Source: Escallonia rubra
Taxonomy: Eukaryota; Streptophyta; Magnoliopsida; Escalloniales; Escalloniaceae
Assembly: GCA_033065855.1 (NCBI GenBank)
Contig: JAVXUO010002660.1
Coordinates: 1 to 64,000 of the forward strand
DNA length: 64,000 bases
Direction of reading: 5' to 3'
In this document: piece after piece, positions 10,030 through 21,547 of the stretch
Position numbering within the stretch: position 1 is the stretch's first letter
How the letters are laid out: the number at the start of each line of letters is the position of its first letter
The notes under the pieces: generated by a model
What the model saw: the letters and a program-made list of their open reading frames with translations, nothing else
Told to the model about the DNA's origin: nothing
Database searches by the model: none
Translations under genes and position numbers: made by a program

Positions 10030-11230
10030 AGCTAATTAAGGTGAAAATGTCGAGTTAATGTGTTAATTAGGGCAATTCGAGCTATTTAGGGTTGATTACA
10101 GTTAATTGCGTTTAATTAGACTCAATTAGTGTTATTCAAGAATTAATTCGGGCTAATTTGGGCTACTTAGGGCTAGTTGAGCCTAATTAGAACATATTAC
10201 AGTTAATTACCCTAATTGGGTTTATTTAGGATTTGTTTACGATTTATCAGGACAATCAGGGTTTAACTAGGTTAATCAGCGGTGATTAGGGCTGATTAGA
10301 GATTAAATTAACAATAAATTAGGGTTAATCAATTTTAATTATGGCTAATTAGGGCCGATTAGGGCTACTAAGGCTAGGGATGTGTTAGGGATTAATCGGG
10401 GTTTATCAATATTATTTTTTTTACGGTTACCCCTTGTGGAGGGATTCAATTTCCATGTGACTCCCAACTACCAATCAAAGGGGCTAAGGCATAAATTTCT
10501 AAAACTTCACATTACATCAATTCTGGAAATCAGAAAGATCACTTCGATATCAGAATAACTTGAAAAAAAATAATTCTAATTAACTATAATCAGAATAATT
10601 CAACAAGTCATAGCAAATGCCAAGAATATAGCACTCATGCAGGGCATGGGGGATTCATGAAACAGGGATAATACAGATTAATTGAGGGTTTAGTGTACTA
10701 TGTAGAATGTACATAAACATAGGCATGTAAGTTTTGCATTTAATGGAAGAAAGGACATTTCACGAAAAATTAAATCAGAATAATTCTAACATGTACTTTA
10801 AGTAATGTGGATGTACTCAAGCTTTATTAGGCTAATTCGGATGTAATTCGAGTAATTTGGATGTACTTAGATTAATTAGGCTTCGTTAGGGGTAATTACG
10901 CTTTATTCGGGCTAATTAGGATTTAGGGTTTAAGGTGAACTGGTTCAAATAGGTTAAATAGGTTTAATACGGGCTAATTACGGTTAATTGGTTCAATTAG
11001 GATTAATCAGGGCTAATTAGGGTTTATTGGTTCAATTAGGGTAAATCGGGATTAATTAGGGCTAATTGGTTCAATTAGGTTGAATCAGGGTTAATTACAA
11101 TTAATTGGTTCAGTTAGGGTTAATCGGGTTTAATTGGGGTTAATTAGTTCAATTAGGGTTACTCGGGGTTAATTACTGTTAATTGGTTAGATCAGGGATA
11201 ATTAGGGTTAATTTGGTTTACTTAGCTTAA
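10030..11230 (+). repeat. Degenerate TTAATTAGGG/GGTTAATTGGTTCAATTAGG array
   Basis: Two blocks (about 10030-10400 and 10830-11230) are dominated by irregular variants of GGCTAATTAGGG and GGTTAATTGG, with recurring GGTTCAATTAGGG in the second block. The spacing is not constant, so this is a diverged short-unit array rather than a clean satellite. The sequence between the blocks (10400-10830) is AT-rich with no gene. Confidence 0.75.
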
Positions 11231-12479
11231 TGGCTAATTTGCTATTAATTTAGCATGCCATTTTTGCCGTAACTGACAATTGTGACATTAGCTTCCATTA
11301 GCTCATAGTTTGATCCAGATGAAACATTAATTCTAGTTAGAGACCAACGTTTTATACTTCATGCCCAACACTCTTAAAAAGATCCAATTCCTTCTGAGCC
11401 TTTTAAGTGGAAAATCATCACTTAGTAAAAGGTATCTTACGTACTAATAACTGGCTGTAGAAACTGAGAAATCCATTGACATAAGCAAATAGTCTGGACC
11501 ATTGACATAAGCAAATAAACCTAATACTATCCAACCAGGAAAAGCCTTTTTTTATCGCTAAAGCCGTATATCACTGTTTAATTTCACAAAACCTAACCGT
11601 TAAACTCATTCAGCAATCAAAAAGCCATTGTGCAATCACAAATCAGTTATATTCCTCTGGATTGGTGAGATTTAGAAAAGCTCTTAATCAAAAAGCCAAA
11701 AAGCACGGGATCCTATACCGCTAAACCCATTCAGCAATCACAAATCAGTTAGGCTAATCTTGCAGACCACACAAAAGTAGAAGATTATATCAAAAAATTC
11801 CATAGCACTTGATTGCTCGACAATGTAATTACATAAGAAATTCATGTCCTTTGCCTCACAGTTGGAAAAGACCAAGCATGAATTCGAAGATAAAAAGTAA
11901 AGAAACTGAGTTCACGTGGTTTTAGTGAGAAACCATTTTATCTAATCCGAGCATTATAATTGGCAGAAATTTAATTCAAGTACGTTATAAAATGAATTAA
12001 TGATTCAACATCAAGACCATATATCAACAATAGGACCATCTATCAGAAACATTGTCAGAATTAAAGATTCAACAATAGGACCCTCTCAAATAGCAGACCA
12101 TCATAAAGATTCAAGCATTTAACAATCAAAGGTTGAATTTGCTCATCAACAAAACTTAAAGGCATCTAACATAGTTTCGCATCAAACAGTGTTGTATCTA
12201 ACACATCAAGACAAATCAAATAACGGTAGATTTGAGAGATGGAGGCAGGGTAGATGACATACCCGGTGCAGTGGTAGATCTGCCAGAGAAAGACGATGGA
12301 GGCTGCAGTGGCGTTGCGACAGATGCCTCGTCGTCTGTTCATATGCGATTGAAAAAAAGAGATGGAGGCGGTGGTCGGTAGCCGGTAGAGGCGATGGAAG
12401 CGGTGGGCTATGGAGCTGAGAGAATGGGAGTGTGGAGGGTGATGGGTCGTCTGCAGCTGTGGGAAAAATTAGGGCTTTT

Positions 12480-12830
12480 AAGACATGACTTTTAGCGACG
12501 AAATATTCCGTTGCTAAAAGTGTGTCGCTAAAAGCATAATTTTTAAGACATTAGGCGATGATCATTTTTAGCGATGGAAAATTCCGTCGCTAAAATACTT
12601 TTTACCAACAGAATGTTTAGCATCTGGATTATTCTGTCACTTAAAAAAATTAAAATGATGATTGAAAATTAGAAATTTTTTTTGAAACTTTTAGCGACGG
12701 AAAGGCCGTCGCTAACATTTTGCCAGTAAAAAGCCGTCGGTGAAGGTTTTTATAGACGGATGAGCCCGTCGCTAAAGACTTCTAGCAACAGACTTTTAGA
12801 GACGGTTAATTCTGATGCGGAAGGTGACTT
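12480..12830. repeat. CACTA subterminal repeats (TTTTAGCGACGG)
   Basis: Inverted pairs of TTTTAGCGACGGA and TCCGTCGCTAAAA variants occur at 12489-12520, 12565-12596 and 12688-12714, with further single copies (12727-12800). Such arrays near CACTA ends are transposase-binding sites in characterised En/Spm elements. The pairs can also form hairpins. Confidence 0.8.
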
Positions 12831-12871
12831 TTAGCGAGAGTCCGTAGCGAAAAATCCTTTTTCTTGTAGTG

Positions 12872-13870
12872 ACTTCCTGCATCCATCTGCCTCCGTCAGT
12901 AGCATTCATACTGCCAATCTAGTGAGACGATAAAATCCTCATTTCAAATTCTTCTCTATGGATACCTGGTCAGCTCGCGTCACATTAGCAGATCCCCTTA
13001 ACATTTATTCACAAATCTCATAAAAACATCGGTCGAAATATAATTCCCCAAACTGTTCCCAAGTAATATCGATAAATTGTTGATGAGTTAGACTCTTCGC
13101 TATGATTTTCCACCCTGATCGGCCTCGCCTCTCAGTTTATATACTGTAAATTCAATCTTATGTCGCTTACTATAATCAGTTACTCAAAATTTTCTCCAAT
13201 TTGCTAATCTAGCTCGCTACCTCTATAGGGTCCAACAACCTCCTATACCTAGTCGTATTTCATTTGTTAGGTTCACCCATGATACACCCATCTTGATGTT
13301 GTGGTTATCATTAAACCTGATTCAGCACTCCTTGCTACTGGTTAGCCAGATTCTACGTGTCATCAGATCAGAATCGAGTTCCTAGTGTTCACAATCGTAA
13401 CCATCAGTTCTGGGTTCTGCTATTTCCCCTATTAGGTAGAGGTGCCTTTCTACAATCATAAAAATTTCATGCAGTACATTGCCCAATCTAAAGATTGTCC
13501 GATCAAGTCCTTCCAATGCCGGGAAGAATTCCTGCCCATCCTATGCAAATCTGTTGGAATCTCGTTTATCAGGGACCTCTAGGCCCTTCGTACTATCTCC
13601 ACTGCCAGTGCTCTGAGTACGGATCATATCAATACAATTAATAGTTATCATTGTCACACTACACGTGTGTAAAGAACAATACAATTACAATTTAAAGGCA
13701 GACTTCTTAACTCTAAAGGTAGACATCTTAACTCTACCCTTATCCTACCCCATTCTCATTAACTGAAATACGATTCTACATAATCATATTACTTATACCT
13801 TGTGGTTACCTATCTAAGAAATAAAATACCTATATTTTTCTAACCACAAGACCGAACTACTCTGATACCA
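12872..13870 (-). pseudogene. Family E gag remnant (minus strand)
   Basis: Read on the minus strand, this follows the primer-binding site (TGGTATCAGAG, 13861-13870). It parallels the gag start of the plus copy at 59214 onwards: AGCACTGGCAGTGGAGATAG, GGCCTAGAGGTCCC, GGCACCTCTACCTAATA, AACCCAGAACTGATGG and later GAATTTGAAATGAGG. Gag would form the retroelement capsid. The frame is destroyed by indels and the copy is cut at 12871 by the CACTA end. Confidence 0.65.
13861..13870 (-). other. Primer-binding site of the minus-strand E copy
   Basis: The complement reads TGGTATCAGA (continuing G), matching the initiator-tRNA-Met 3' end. It lies two bases from the LTR end, so the adjacent LTR is a 5' LTR for internal sequence to its left. 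Confidence 0.8.
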
Positions 13871-16763
13871 ACTATAACGCCCCAAAAATCCAGAGCTCCA
13901 TTGACCGAACTCCCTGAACGTTAAGGTACCAGCCTAGTCAAACCTACCAATTCCTCTTCATTAACACATACTTCAAACCAGTCAATCCGATATCAACTCA
14001 AATTTCTCAAATACAAGATTACAAAACTGCTTAAACTTAAACTATTAAAACCTAGGTTCTTTACAAACTCGAGTCCTTATAGAACAAGTTGACAGTACCG
14101 ACCCACGCAGGGGTCTCACTACATAATAGTGGTGGGCTTACCGGAATCTCACACAACTCTAACCCATTTCTGAACATGCTACAGCTTATCATCACCTGCA
14201 GAAGATAATGAAATGAATGGTGAGCTTTTCGAAGCTCAGTAAGGTCGTACAAGGACTACTAAAAGAATAACAAAACGATTCCAAAGAATCCAACTGACGA
14301 TGATTTCCAAAATACTTCAAACGATCAAAAAACTTAATGATTTCCGAAATGATCAAAATTCATCATAAATAGATACCAAAATAAACATTAGCAATCACGA
14401 CGATTCTCAGAACGATCAATAAAAGATCATTTCCAAAGCCATCATGCAAAACACAATGACGGTTTTTCAAAGGATTTCAAAACAAGCGCAAACCATTTGA
14501 GACAGTCCTTTCTCAGTCATTTTCGTAACAACCACGTTAAGATATAGTGTAGATAAGATAAAAAAACACGTTGATCCTGGGCGGTTGCCATGCCATTCCG
14601 GCAAAGCCAGTATGGTGTACACATGCATGATGTACCAGTATATAACTACTAGTCCCATTGGGTACTAGCTTGTGTTCCATCTAGGATTCAAACTAGCCTT
14701 ATAATGCCTCCCCATAGTACAGATTTCCCAGGTCAACACAAAATTAACAATATCAATGAGCATTAATATAAGCTCAAATCACCAAAATCAATTCGGGTTT
14801 TAATAACAATAAACGTACTGAAATAAGTCATCACTCGGAATTCCAAAAAAAACACAAACAAACGGCAAAATGATTGTGAATAGTTATTGAAATTAGGCAC
14901 AACAATTCAGAAGAATGGACATAAACGATTATTAAATTTGCTCAACATGCAATAACATGCGAGCATCAACAAGATTTTCAAATAATCAATTCAGGTTCAA
15001 TATTGGGGTTTTCTAGGCAATAACATGCTGATATCAATACATAATTCAGTGTTTGACATTAGTCATAAGTAAATCAAAGAGTACTTACGAGTACGAGTTA
15101 TCAAAATAAGGGTTTGGACGAAATCCTTACCCAGGGTTCAAATATCATCTCTTACCTGGATCCGCTGCTAGATTATCTTAACCGGAAAGTCTTTAGCTTT
15201 ACCCTAAACGGAACAATCGAATCATTAGAAAAAAACATACAGTACAATATGGTAAGTTAATACAGACTCACACGTACTCCCAAAATGAACCTCCCTCACC
15301 GGTATATAAAATTACCAAAATGCCACATGTATAAAATTACGAAAATGCCCCTCTCCGACTTAAATCACCAAAACGACCTTCCCATAAACAGAATCACTCA
15401 AATAACCTTATTGTATGTGAATTTACCTCAAAATACCTTTTATAGGTAAATAACCAAAAGAGTTAATTACGCGGTTGACCACTGTACTATTACGCAAATT
15501 TCACTTTGACCACTGAACTTTGATTTGTGTCAAAGTGACCATTGGACTCTTTAATTTGTTCAATTAAGTCATTCCGTTAGGTTCGGTTAACAAAAATATG
15601 TTAAGTGTCCATGTGCGAGGCACATGTGGGGGCAAAATTGTCAAAACATAGAAACTCAATTTTTTAATATATTACTTCTTCTTTTTTATCTTCTTTTCTT
15701 ATTTTTATCCTTTTTCTACTTTTCTTTTTCTTCTCCTATTCTTCTTCCTCCATCTCAACCACCCGTCACGTACTGCACAAGTACGGCCATACCCACGACC
15801 ACCATCAGTTCTATTGCCCATCGTGATCATCACCTGTCAAAGTTATCCAGCGGAAAGCACCGTGGGTCTCGCTCATGCCCTCCACGATGTCAGTTAATTT
15901 TTGGATTTGGATGGATAGTAATGCGGCGGTTGCGCTGATGGAGAGCTGGTATGGCGGTTTGTGGCTTCCGATTGCACCGGTTGCGCCGATGTAGAGCTGC
16001 TATGGTGGTTTTGTGGCGTCCGATTGCGCCGATGGATTGTTTCCTTTTCAAATCATTTTTTTAAGTTCCAGATCTGTGGTGTTAATGGGTTAGTTTTTTG
16101 GTGGTAGTGGTGGACTGTATTGGTGGCGGTTGTGAGTTTAATGGTGGAGGACAGAAGGTGATCGTGGGTATGGCGGTGGTTGTGCTTGGTGGTGGTGTTG
16201 AGTTGGTGTCGCGGTTGCGCTTGGTGGTGGTGTTGGGTTGTTATCGCGGTTGCGCGTGGTGGTTGGTGGTGGAGCGGTGGCTGTGCTCGGTGGTGATGAT
16301 GCTTGGTTGAGGTTGAAGACATCGAACAAGAAAGAAGAATGAAGAAGAAGAAGATGAGGAGGACGAAGAAGAAGCGGAAGAAAAAAAAAATAGAGACTGG
16401 CGGATTTGCCCCTAAATTAAATGATTTAACGGACATTTTGTTAACTGAACCTAACGGAATGACTTAATTGAACAAATTAAAGAGTCCAATGGTTACTTTG
16501 ACACAAATCAAAGTTCAGTGGTCAAAGTGAAATTTGCCTAATAGTACAGTGGTCAACCGCGTAATTAACTTTAGGGGTAAATGCACTTTGCCCCCCTGTA
16601 CTTGAGGCCGGTTGAATTATGGCCCCTTATTCTTTAAGAAGTTGCACTAAACCTACTTCTACTCGTCAAAATTGGGCAAATTAGACGGTTTTCATCAAAG
16701 TTAACGTACTTCTTAGGCGGGAGTTGTTTGATAAATTTTAATGACCAAAATACCCTTTCCATT

Positions 16764-16764
<1 letters not shown>

Positions 16765-16812
<48 letters not shown>
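16765..16812 (+). repeat. CA microsatellite
   Basis: An (AC)n run of about 48 bases lies in the left part of MULE Y, followed by further CACACA-rich sequence to about 16890. Confidence 0.9.
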
Positions 16813-16813
<1 letters not shown>

Positions 16814-16892
16814 CACGCACACACTGAACACACTCACTGGAACCCACAACCCACACACACTCACAGTAACCCAAACCCCACACACACACTGT

Positions 16893-17245
16893 GTGACTTT
16901 CACCGTCAATCAGGCCCAGTATTGTGGTGGCGACGGCGTGGCGGTGGAGGTGGTTTCCGCAGCAGTGGCCGTCGTGAAGGAGGAGGAGGTGGTGGTCGTC
17001 GCGATGCTGGCGGCGTTGGGTATGGTGGGTACTGCGGAGGTGGCCGTTACTCGAGAGATTACGACATATGTGGTCGTTACTTAAGGGGGTTCAGATTTGT
17101 GACTTTCACCGTCAATCAGGCCCAGTCCTGTGGTGATGGCGGCATGGCGGTGAAGGTCGTTTCCGCAGCGGTGGCCATCGTGAAGGAGGAAGTGGTGGTC
17201 GTCGCGACGCTGGCGGCGTTGGGTATAGTGGGTACGACAAAGGTG
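16893..17245 (+). pseudogene. Captured GR-RBP gene fragment, two tandem copies
   Basis: Copy 1 (16893-17070) reads VTFTVNQAQYCGGDG, then in a shifted frame GGGGGFRSSGRREGGGGGGR and GGVGYGGYCGGGRYSRDYD. Copy 2 (17084-17245) reads RGFRFVTFTVNQAQSCGDGG, then in the shifted frame RFRSGGHREGGSGGRRDAGG. These are the RNP1 octamer (RGFGFVTF type), the end of the RRM (TVNEAQS type) and the glycine-rich tail of plant GR-RBPs, which bind RNA and act in stress and clock regulation. The middle of the RRM is deleted at the same point in both copies, and both share the same frame break, so the deletion and shift came before the duplication. Not functional as a GR-RBP. Confidence 0.82.
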
Positions 17246-18784
17246 GGTACAGAGGGCCTGTGTTTGTGGCCGTGGATGGTGTTGTTTGTGTGTGGCGGGT
17301 ATGGGTTGGTGGGTAGGGCAGAGGTGACCGTGGATGGTGTTGTTCGTGTGTGTGGGGTGCGGGATTTGGTTGGGGGGAAGGGGTGTTGAACGTGTCTGTG
17401 CGGGTGTGGGTGGGTTGGTGGAATATGGGTGTATGGGGGGAGGGATAGCTGACGAAGAAAGGTTAGAAACTGGCAGGAGTTTGAAAATTTTATTGATAAA
17501 AAGGGGTACTTCTGACATTTCTAATGAATCTGTTAGGCCCGTTAGAATTTGCCCAATTTTGGCGAGTAGAAGTAGGTTTATTGCAACTTTTTAAAGAATA
17601 GGGGGCCATAATGCAACCGGCCTCAAGTACAGGGGGTCAAAGTGCATTTACCCCTTAACTCTAACCAAAATACCCCTTTTGGGTGACAAATTACCAATAC
17701 CCCATGGGGGTTCCTGGCACTGAAAAAATCTCAAAATACTATTTTTTGCATCCTGAAGTCATTTTTGGGCCAAAAACATATTTGAGAGAATTTTTACCCG
17801 GAAATTCCGAACCGGTGTCCGGATCGAGCGCTCAAAGGCCAGTTTCGCAATAAATACCTATCAGCCTCAGAATGGCTCGAAATTTTAGAATATGAAATAT
17901 ATCAGTAAAATAAGGTTTTTCTAAAATTTTCAGATTAAAATAACTTGGATTGGTATGCTAATTAAATCGGAATATCTTCTTATCGATACCCTAATTTAGC
18001 ATCTTTCGCGGACACCAAAAATTCCCGAGCTTACATTTTGTGAAAATATCCGGGGTTACTGTTTTGGAGTTTTCTAATTTTGGATGTAACTATTTATAAA
18101 AATTCGTTTAAAAACTGCCTAAATTATTTTTTTATCTTTAGCGACCATTACACTTACTATTCAAATTAGAAAACACACTAGTTCACCTTTTCCGGATACA
18201 CTTTCTCCCTCACTTGACTGTTACACACAGACCTGCACATTTCACAACACACGCACACTGATACTCACCTAAACACTCACCAAAACACTTAAACACACAC
18301 CCTTAACACATCTAACATACATTTACACACTTACATACGCAATCACTCATCCACTCACACATCCGTAACACATATTCAAGAACATACTGTAAATACACCC
18401 CTCTCCATTCGGCAGTACTATTGGATGCACACACACAACTACACATACAAATACACACTACCCCCACAATACCCTCATACATATACCGAATTTCATACAT
18501 ATATTCACAACTCACACATCTGAAGCACACACACATCCCACATAGTTCTTGAAACACCCACTGAATATTGCACAATGAAATCACATCCTACGGAGAAAAT
18601 TCCTTGAAGAGATTTCTCACTCTCTCTCCCAATTTCTTCCCTTCCCCTGTTTTCCCCTTCTTCCTGAAGCTCTCTTCTCTTTGTTTTTTTTTCCTTACAC
18701 TGCTTTCTTTCCCTCTTTTCACTGTTTCTCTTCTATTTTCTCTCTTCTTTTCAACCTTATCCCTTCGTTAAATAATTAACCAAG

Positions 18785-20019
18785 GGGCTAATTACACCTA
18801 TGTCCCTGAGGTTTGGGGGTAATTACACTCAAGGACACAAAGTTTCAAAATGTAACACTTATGTCCCAAAAAGGTTTCAAATGTATCACCCGTGTCCATC
18901 CGTTAGGGTTCCATCCAAAAAATATACTGTTCATCATTTTGTATTTTAAAAATGACAATACTGCCCTTGTACAATATATCTTGAATAATTTTTATAAATT
19001 TTAAATTAGGATAACAAATCTTAATTCTTTAAAATTAGGGTTTGAAATTAGGATAACAAATCTGTTTATTATTATATATGATTTATTTATCAGTTTTAGT
19101 TTTAGGATATTCTTGAAATCCTAATTTGCAAATTAGGATATTCTTGAAACCGTAATGTGCAAATTAGGATTTTCTTGAAACCCTAATTTGCAAATTAAGA
19201 TTTTCTTGAAACCCTAATTTACAAATTAGGATTTTTTTGAAACCCTAATTTGCAAATTAGGGTTTCAAAAAGCCCTAATTTGCAAATTAGGGTTTTATGT
19301 TCTATGTTCTTTCTCCCTACCACCCCGTCGCCGCCACCCACCCCCCGTCCACCCCCGTCGCCTCCCCCACCCTCCCTTTAACCTGTGGCTTCTTTCCCCT
19401 AATCCGCCGCCGCCCCTACCGTCCCCACCAACCTGCCGCCGCCCCTACAGTCCCTCCAACCTGCCGTCGCTGCCCCTACCCCCTCGTCCTTACCCCGTCG
19501 ATCACCATCCCCCTGCCCCCATCCTCTCGCCGTCCCCAGTCGCCTCCACCCATCCCCTCGTCAACCCATTTCACACCTCCCCCTACCACCGCAGCCCCCA
19601 TCGTGGCCCAACCAATCAGATCCACCCGTCACCGACCAGATCGAGCTAACCCGCGGCTGGCCATACACCTGCAAACACGCACGCCGGAAAAAATGGTCTA
19701 CCGACAGTGGGTTATGGTTGGACCAGCTTTGATTTGTGTATAGTGGTGGTGTAGGTGGGTTGATCGGCGGTGGGGAGAGACAGAGGGGAGGGGGCTCTCG
19801 GCGTGGGGCTGCCGGCGTGGGAATGTTTTAAGGGAGAGTTTAAGATAATGGCAATTGAAATAAATAGATTTGTAACTTGAGGGCAATAAAGTCATTTTGT
19901 TAAAACTGTTAGGATTTTTAGGGTTCCGTTTGGTCAATGGACACAAGTGTAATTTGTCCAAACTATTGTCCTTGTCTGTAATTATACCCTAACCTCAGGG
20001 ATATAAGTGTAATTTGCCC
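18785..20019. mobile_element. Non-autonomous MULE A (1235 bp)
   Basis: The TIRs start GGGCTAATTACACCTATGTC on the left and, on the complement, GGGCAAATTACACTTATATC on the right. The 9-bp target duplication TTAACCAAG is perfect (18776-18784 and 20020-20028). The interior has a 31-bp tandem array (19106-19290) and a C-rich, proline-rich open frame (19297-19743, 148 codons) of low complexity. It belongs to the same family as MULE B at 27868-28956, in opposite orientation. Inserted in the minus-strand E LTR. Confidence 0.9.
19106..19290 (+). repeat. 31-bp tandem array with palindromic CCTAATTTGCAAATTAGG
   Basis: Five 31-bp units (starting 19106, 19137, 19168, 19199 and 19230) plus a 30-bp sixth. 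Each contains a version of the palindrome CCTAATTTGCAAATTAGG preceded by CTTGAAA. A related cluster occurs in MULE B (28608-28725). Confidence 0.9.
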
Positions 20020-20325
20020 TTAACCAAGTTAGTCAGCATAAAAACTAAGTAGGTTGTGGCATTCTAAGACATAATTTCCACTAAAATTGACACCTATCAT
20101 GCCCAACTTTAAAAATTACAATTTGTCCCCCCCCCCTCCCCGCCCCAAAGTTTCCATAATTACAAAAATGCCGCAAAAAATTAAAAAATGACATATTTGC
20201 CCCAAAATTCTTATAAGCTTCGATACTGTACTAATACCCGAGTATTGCTCAAAATTATTGCATGTTTATATTTTCGGAGCACATATGATTATTTTAACCC
20301 CGTTCTCAAAGTTCAGGATATTACA

Positions 20326-21547
20326 ACCCTGGGTAAGGACTTATGTCCCAACCCTGGGTAAGGACTTATGTCCGAACCCTTATTTCGATAAATCGTACTC
20401 GTAAATATGCTTTCGATTTTCTTATAGCTATTGTCAATCACTGAGATATGTATTTGATATCAGTATGTTATTAGCAAGAAAATTCCAATATTAAACCTGA
20501 ATCGGTGGTTCGAAAATCTATCGATGCTCGCCTGTTATTACATGCTGAGCAAATTTGATAATTGTTTGCGTTCTTTCTTCAGAATTGTTATGCTCAAAAT
20601 CAATAATTGTTCGTATATATTCTTGCTATTGGTTGGTGGCAATTTTTATGTTCTACGTGATGAATTTGATTTCATGTTATTACTCATTGTTATTGTTGAT
20701 TTTTTGTTGACCTGGGGGACTGTACTGTGGAAAGGCATTATAAGGCTTGTCTGAATCCTGCGTGAAACGTAGGCTAGTACCCACTGGGACTAGTATTCAT
20801 ATATCATGCATGTGTACACTATGTTATACATTGCCTGAAGGGCATTGCATATTGGCTTTGCCTGAATGGTATTGCAACTGCCCAGGATCAACATCTTTGA
20901 ATTTAATTACATTTTACAGTAATTGTTACGGAAATGACTGGAAAGGAATTTCTCAAATGGTTTGTGCTTGTTTGAAATCCTCTAGAAAACCATCATTGTA
21001 TTTGGGAATGATGGCTTTGAAAATGATATTTTATTAATCATTTTAGAACCCGTCGTGATTGTTATTGTTTATTTTGGTATCTATTTATGATGAATTTTAT
21101 TATTTTTGAAAATCCTCGTCGGTTGGATTCTTTTGAATCATTTTGTAATTCTTCGGTTGTCCTTATACGACCTCACTGAGCTCTCAAAAGCTCACCCTTC
21201 TTTTGACTCCCTTCTGCAGGTGATGATCAACTATAGCATGCTCGGGAATGGGGTTTAGAGTCTGTGTGAGATTCCGGTGAGCCCATCACTACCGTGTGGT
21301 GAGACCCCTGCGTGGGTCGGTACTGTCGACTCATTCTGTAAGTACTCGAGTTTGCAAAGAACTTAGGTTCTAATAGTTTCAGTCCAAGCAGTTTTGTAAT
21401 CTTGTATTTGAAGAATTTGTGTTGATATCAAATTAAATGCTTCGACGTATGTGTTAGTGAATATGATTTGGCAGGTTTGATGTGATGTTATTGGTTAACT
21501 TTCCGGGAGTTCAGGGTGACGGAGCTCTGGATTTTTAGGATGTTATA
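20326..21547 (+). mobile_element. 3' part of a family E LTR (plus strand, copy 1)
   Basis: It matches the end of the other plus E LTR (29320-30605) from ACCCTTATTTCGATAA to the terminus GGATGTTATA. It contains CTTCTGCAGGTGATGATCAA (21213-21232), GATTCCGGTGAGCCCA and GCGTGGGTCGGTACTGT. It starts with a 25-bp tandem duplication (ACCCTGGGTAAGGACTTATG, twice, about 20326-20375). A primer-binding-site-like TGGTATCAGC follows at 21550. The 5' part of the LTR was displaced by the minus-strand E insertion. Confidence 0.8.

Larger units (their letters stand above)
9988..12871. mobile_element. Probable non-autonomous CACTA (En/Spm) element
   Basis: The right terminus is clear. The plus strand ends TTTTTCTTGTAGTG at 12871, the complement of the canonical CACTACAAGAAAAA, preceded by an array of TTTTAGCGACGG-type subterminal repeats (12480-12830) in both orientations. 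A candidate left end is CACTATAACGAAATG at 9988. The 3-bp flanks do not match (GTT versus ACT), so the left boundary is uncertain. No transposase is visible. The interior holds the degenerate TTAATTAGGG repeat (10030-11230), AT-rich unique sequence (11230-12190) and a GGAGGCGGTGG-rich patch (12230-12470). The right end lies in a minus-strand family E gag remnant. Confidence 0.6.
16574..17654. mobile_element. Pack-MULE Y (1081 bp) with captured glycine-rich RNA-binding protein sequence
   Basis: The TIRs are about 115 bp and start GGGGTAAATGCACTTTGCCC. The 9-bp flanks are TTAACTTTA (16565-16573) and TTAACTCTA (17655-17663), differing by one base. The duplication lies in the right end of MULE X, so Y is younger than X. 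Inside are a CA microsatellite (16765-16812) and two tandem copies of a fragment of a glycine-rich RNA-binding protein gene (16893-17245). There is no transposase, so mobilisation would need a MULE elsewhere. Confidence 0.88.
15470..17661. mobile_element. Non-autonomous MULE X, split by MULE Y
   Basis: It starts GAGTTAATTACGCGGTTGAC at 15470 and ends with the complement at 17661, with TIRs of about 130 bp. The target duplication TAACCAAAA is perfect (15461-15469 and 17662-17670). The last bases of the right TIR are separated from the rest by MULE Y, which inserted within them. Without Y it is about 1.1 kb. The interior is pyrimidine-rich on the left and GGT-rich on the right (16090-16310), giving long low-complexity frames that I do not regard as genes. 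No transposase is seen. Confidence 0.9.
13873..20325 (-). mobile_element. Family E 5' LTR on the minus strand, carrying three MULEs
   Basis: On the minus strand the LTR starts TGTAATATCCTGAAC at 20325 and ends GGCGTTATA at 13873. Subtracting the nested MULEs leaves about 3.0 kb. Matches to the plus E LTRs include the CAGGTGATGAT block (14180-14240), GTACCGACCCACGCAGGGGT, the ATTTTGGTAATTTTA-type motifs near 15300, the conserved core (17860-17940), the TCGCTAAAG motif (18140), the CA/GT-rich section (18190-18540) and the purine/pyrimidine tract (18600-18770). It is inserted in a plus-strand E LTR whose remainder is 20326-21547. Confidence 0.8.

Noticed and set aside
10030..11230. Interstitial telomere repeats
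   Set aside because: The units are variants of TTAATTAGGG with irregular spacing, not runs of TTTAGGG.
15624..16436. Open frames of 60-127 codons in both directions
   Set aside because: Low-complexity pyrimidine- and GGT-rich interior of MULE X. No domain could be supported.
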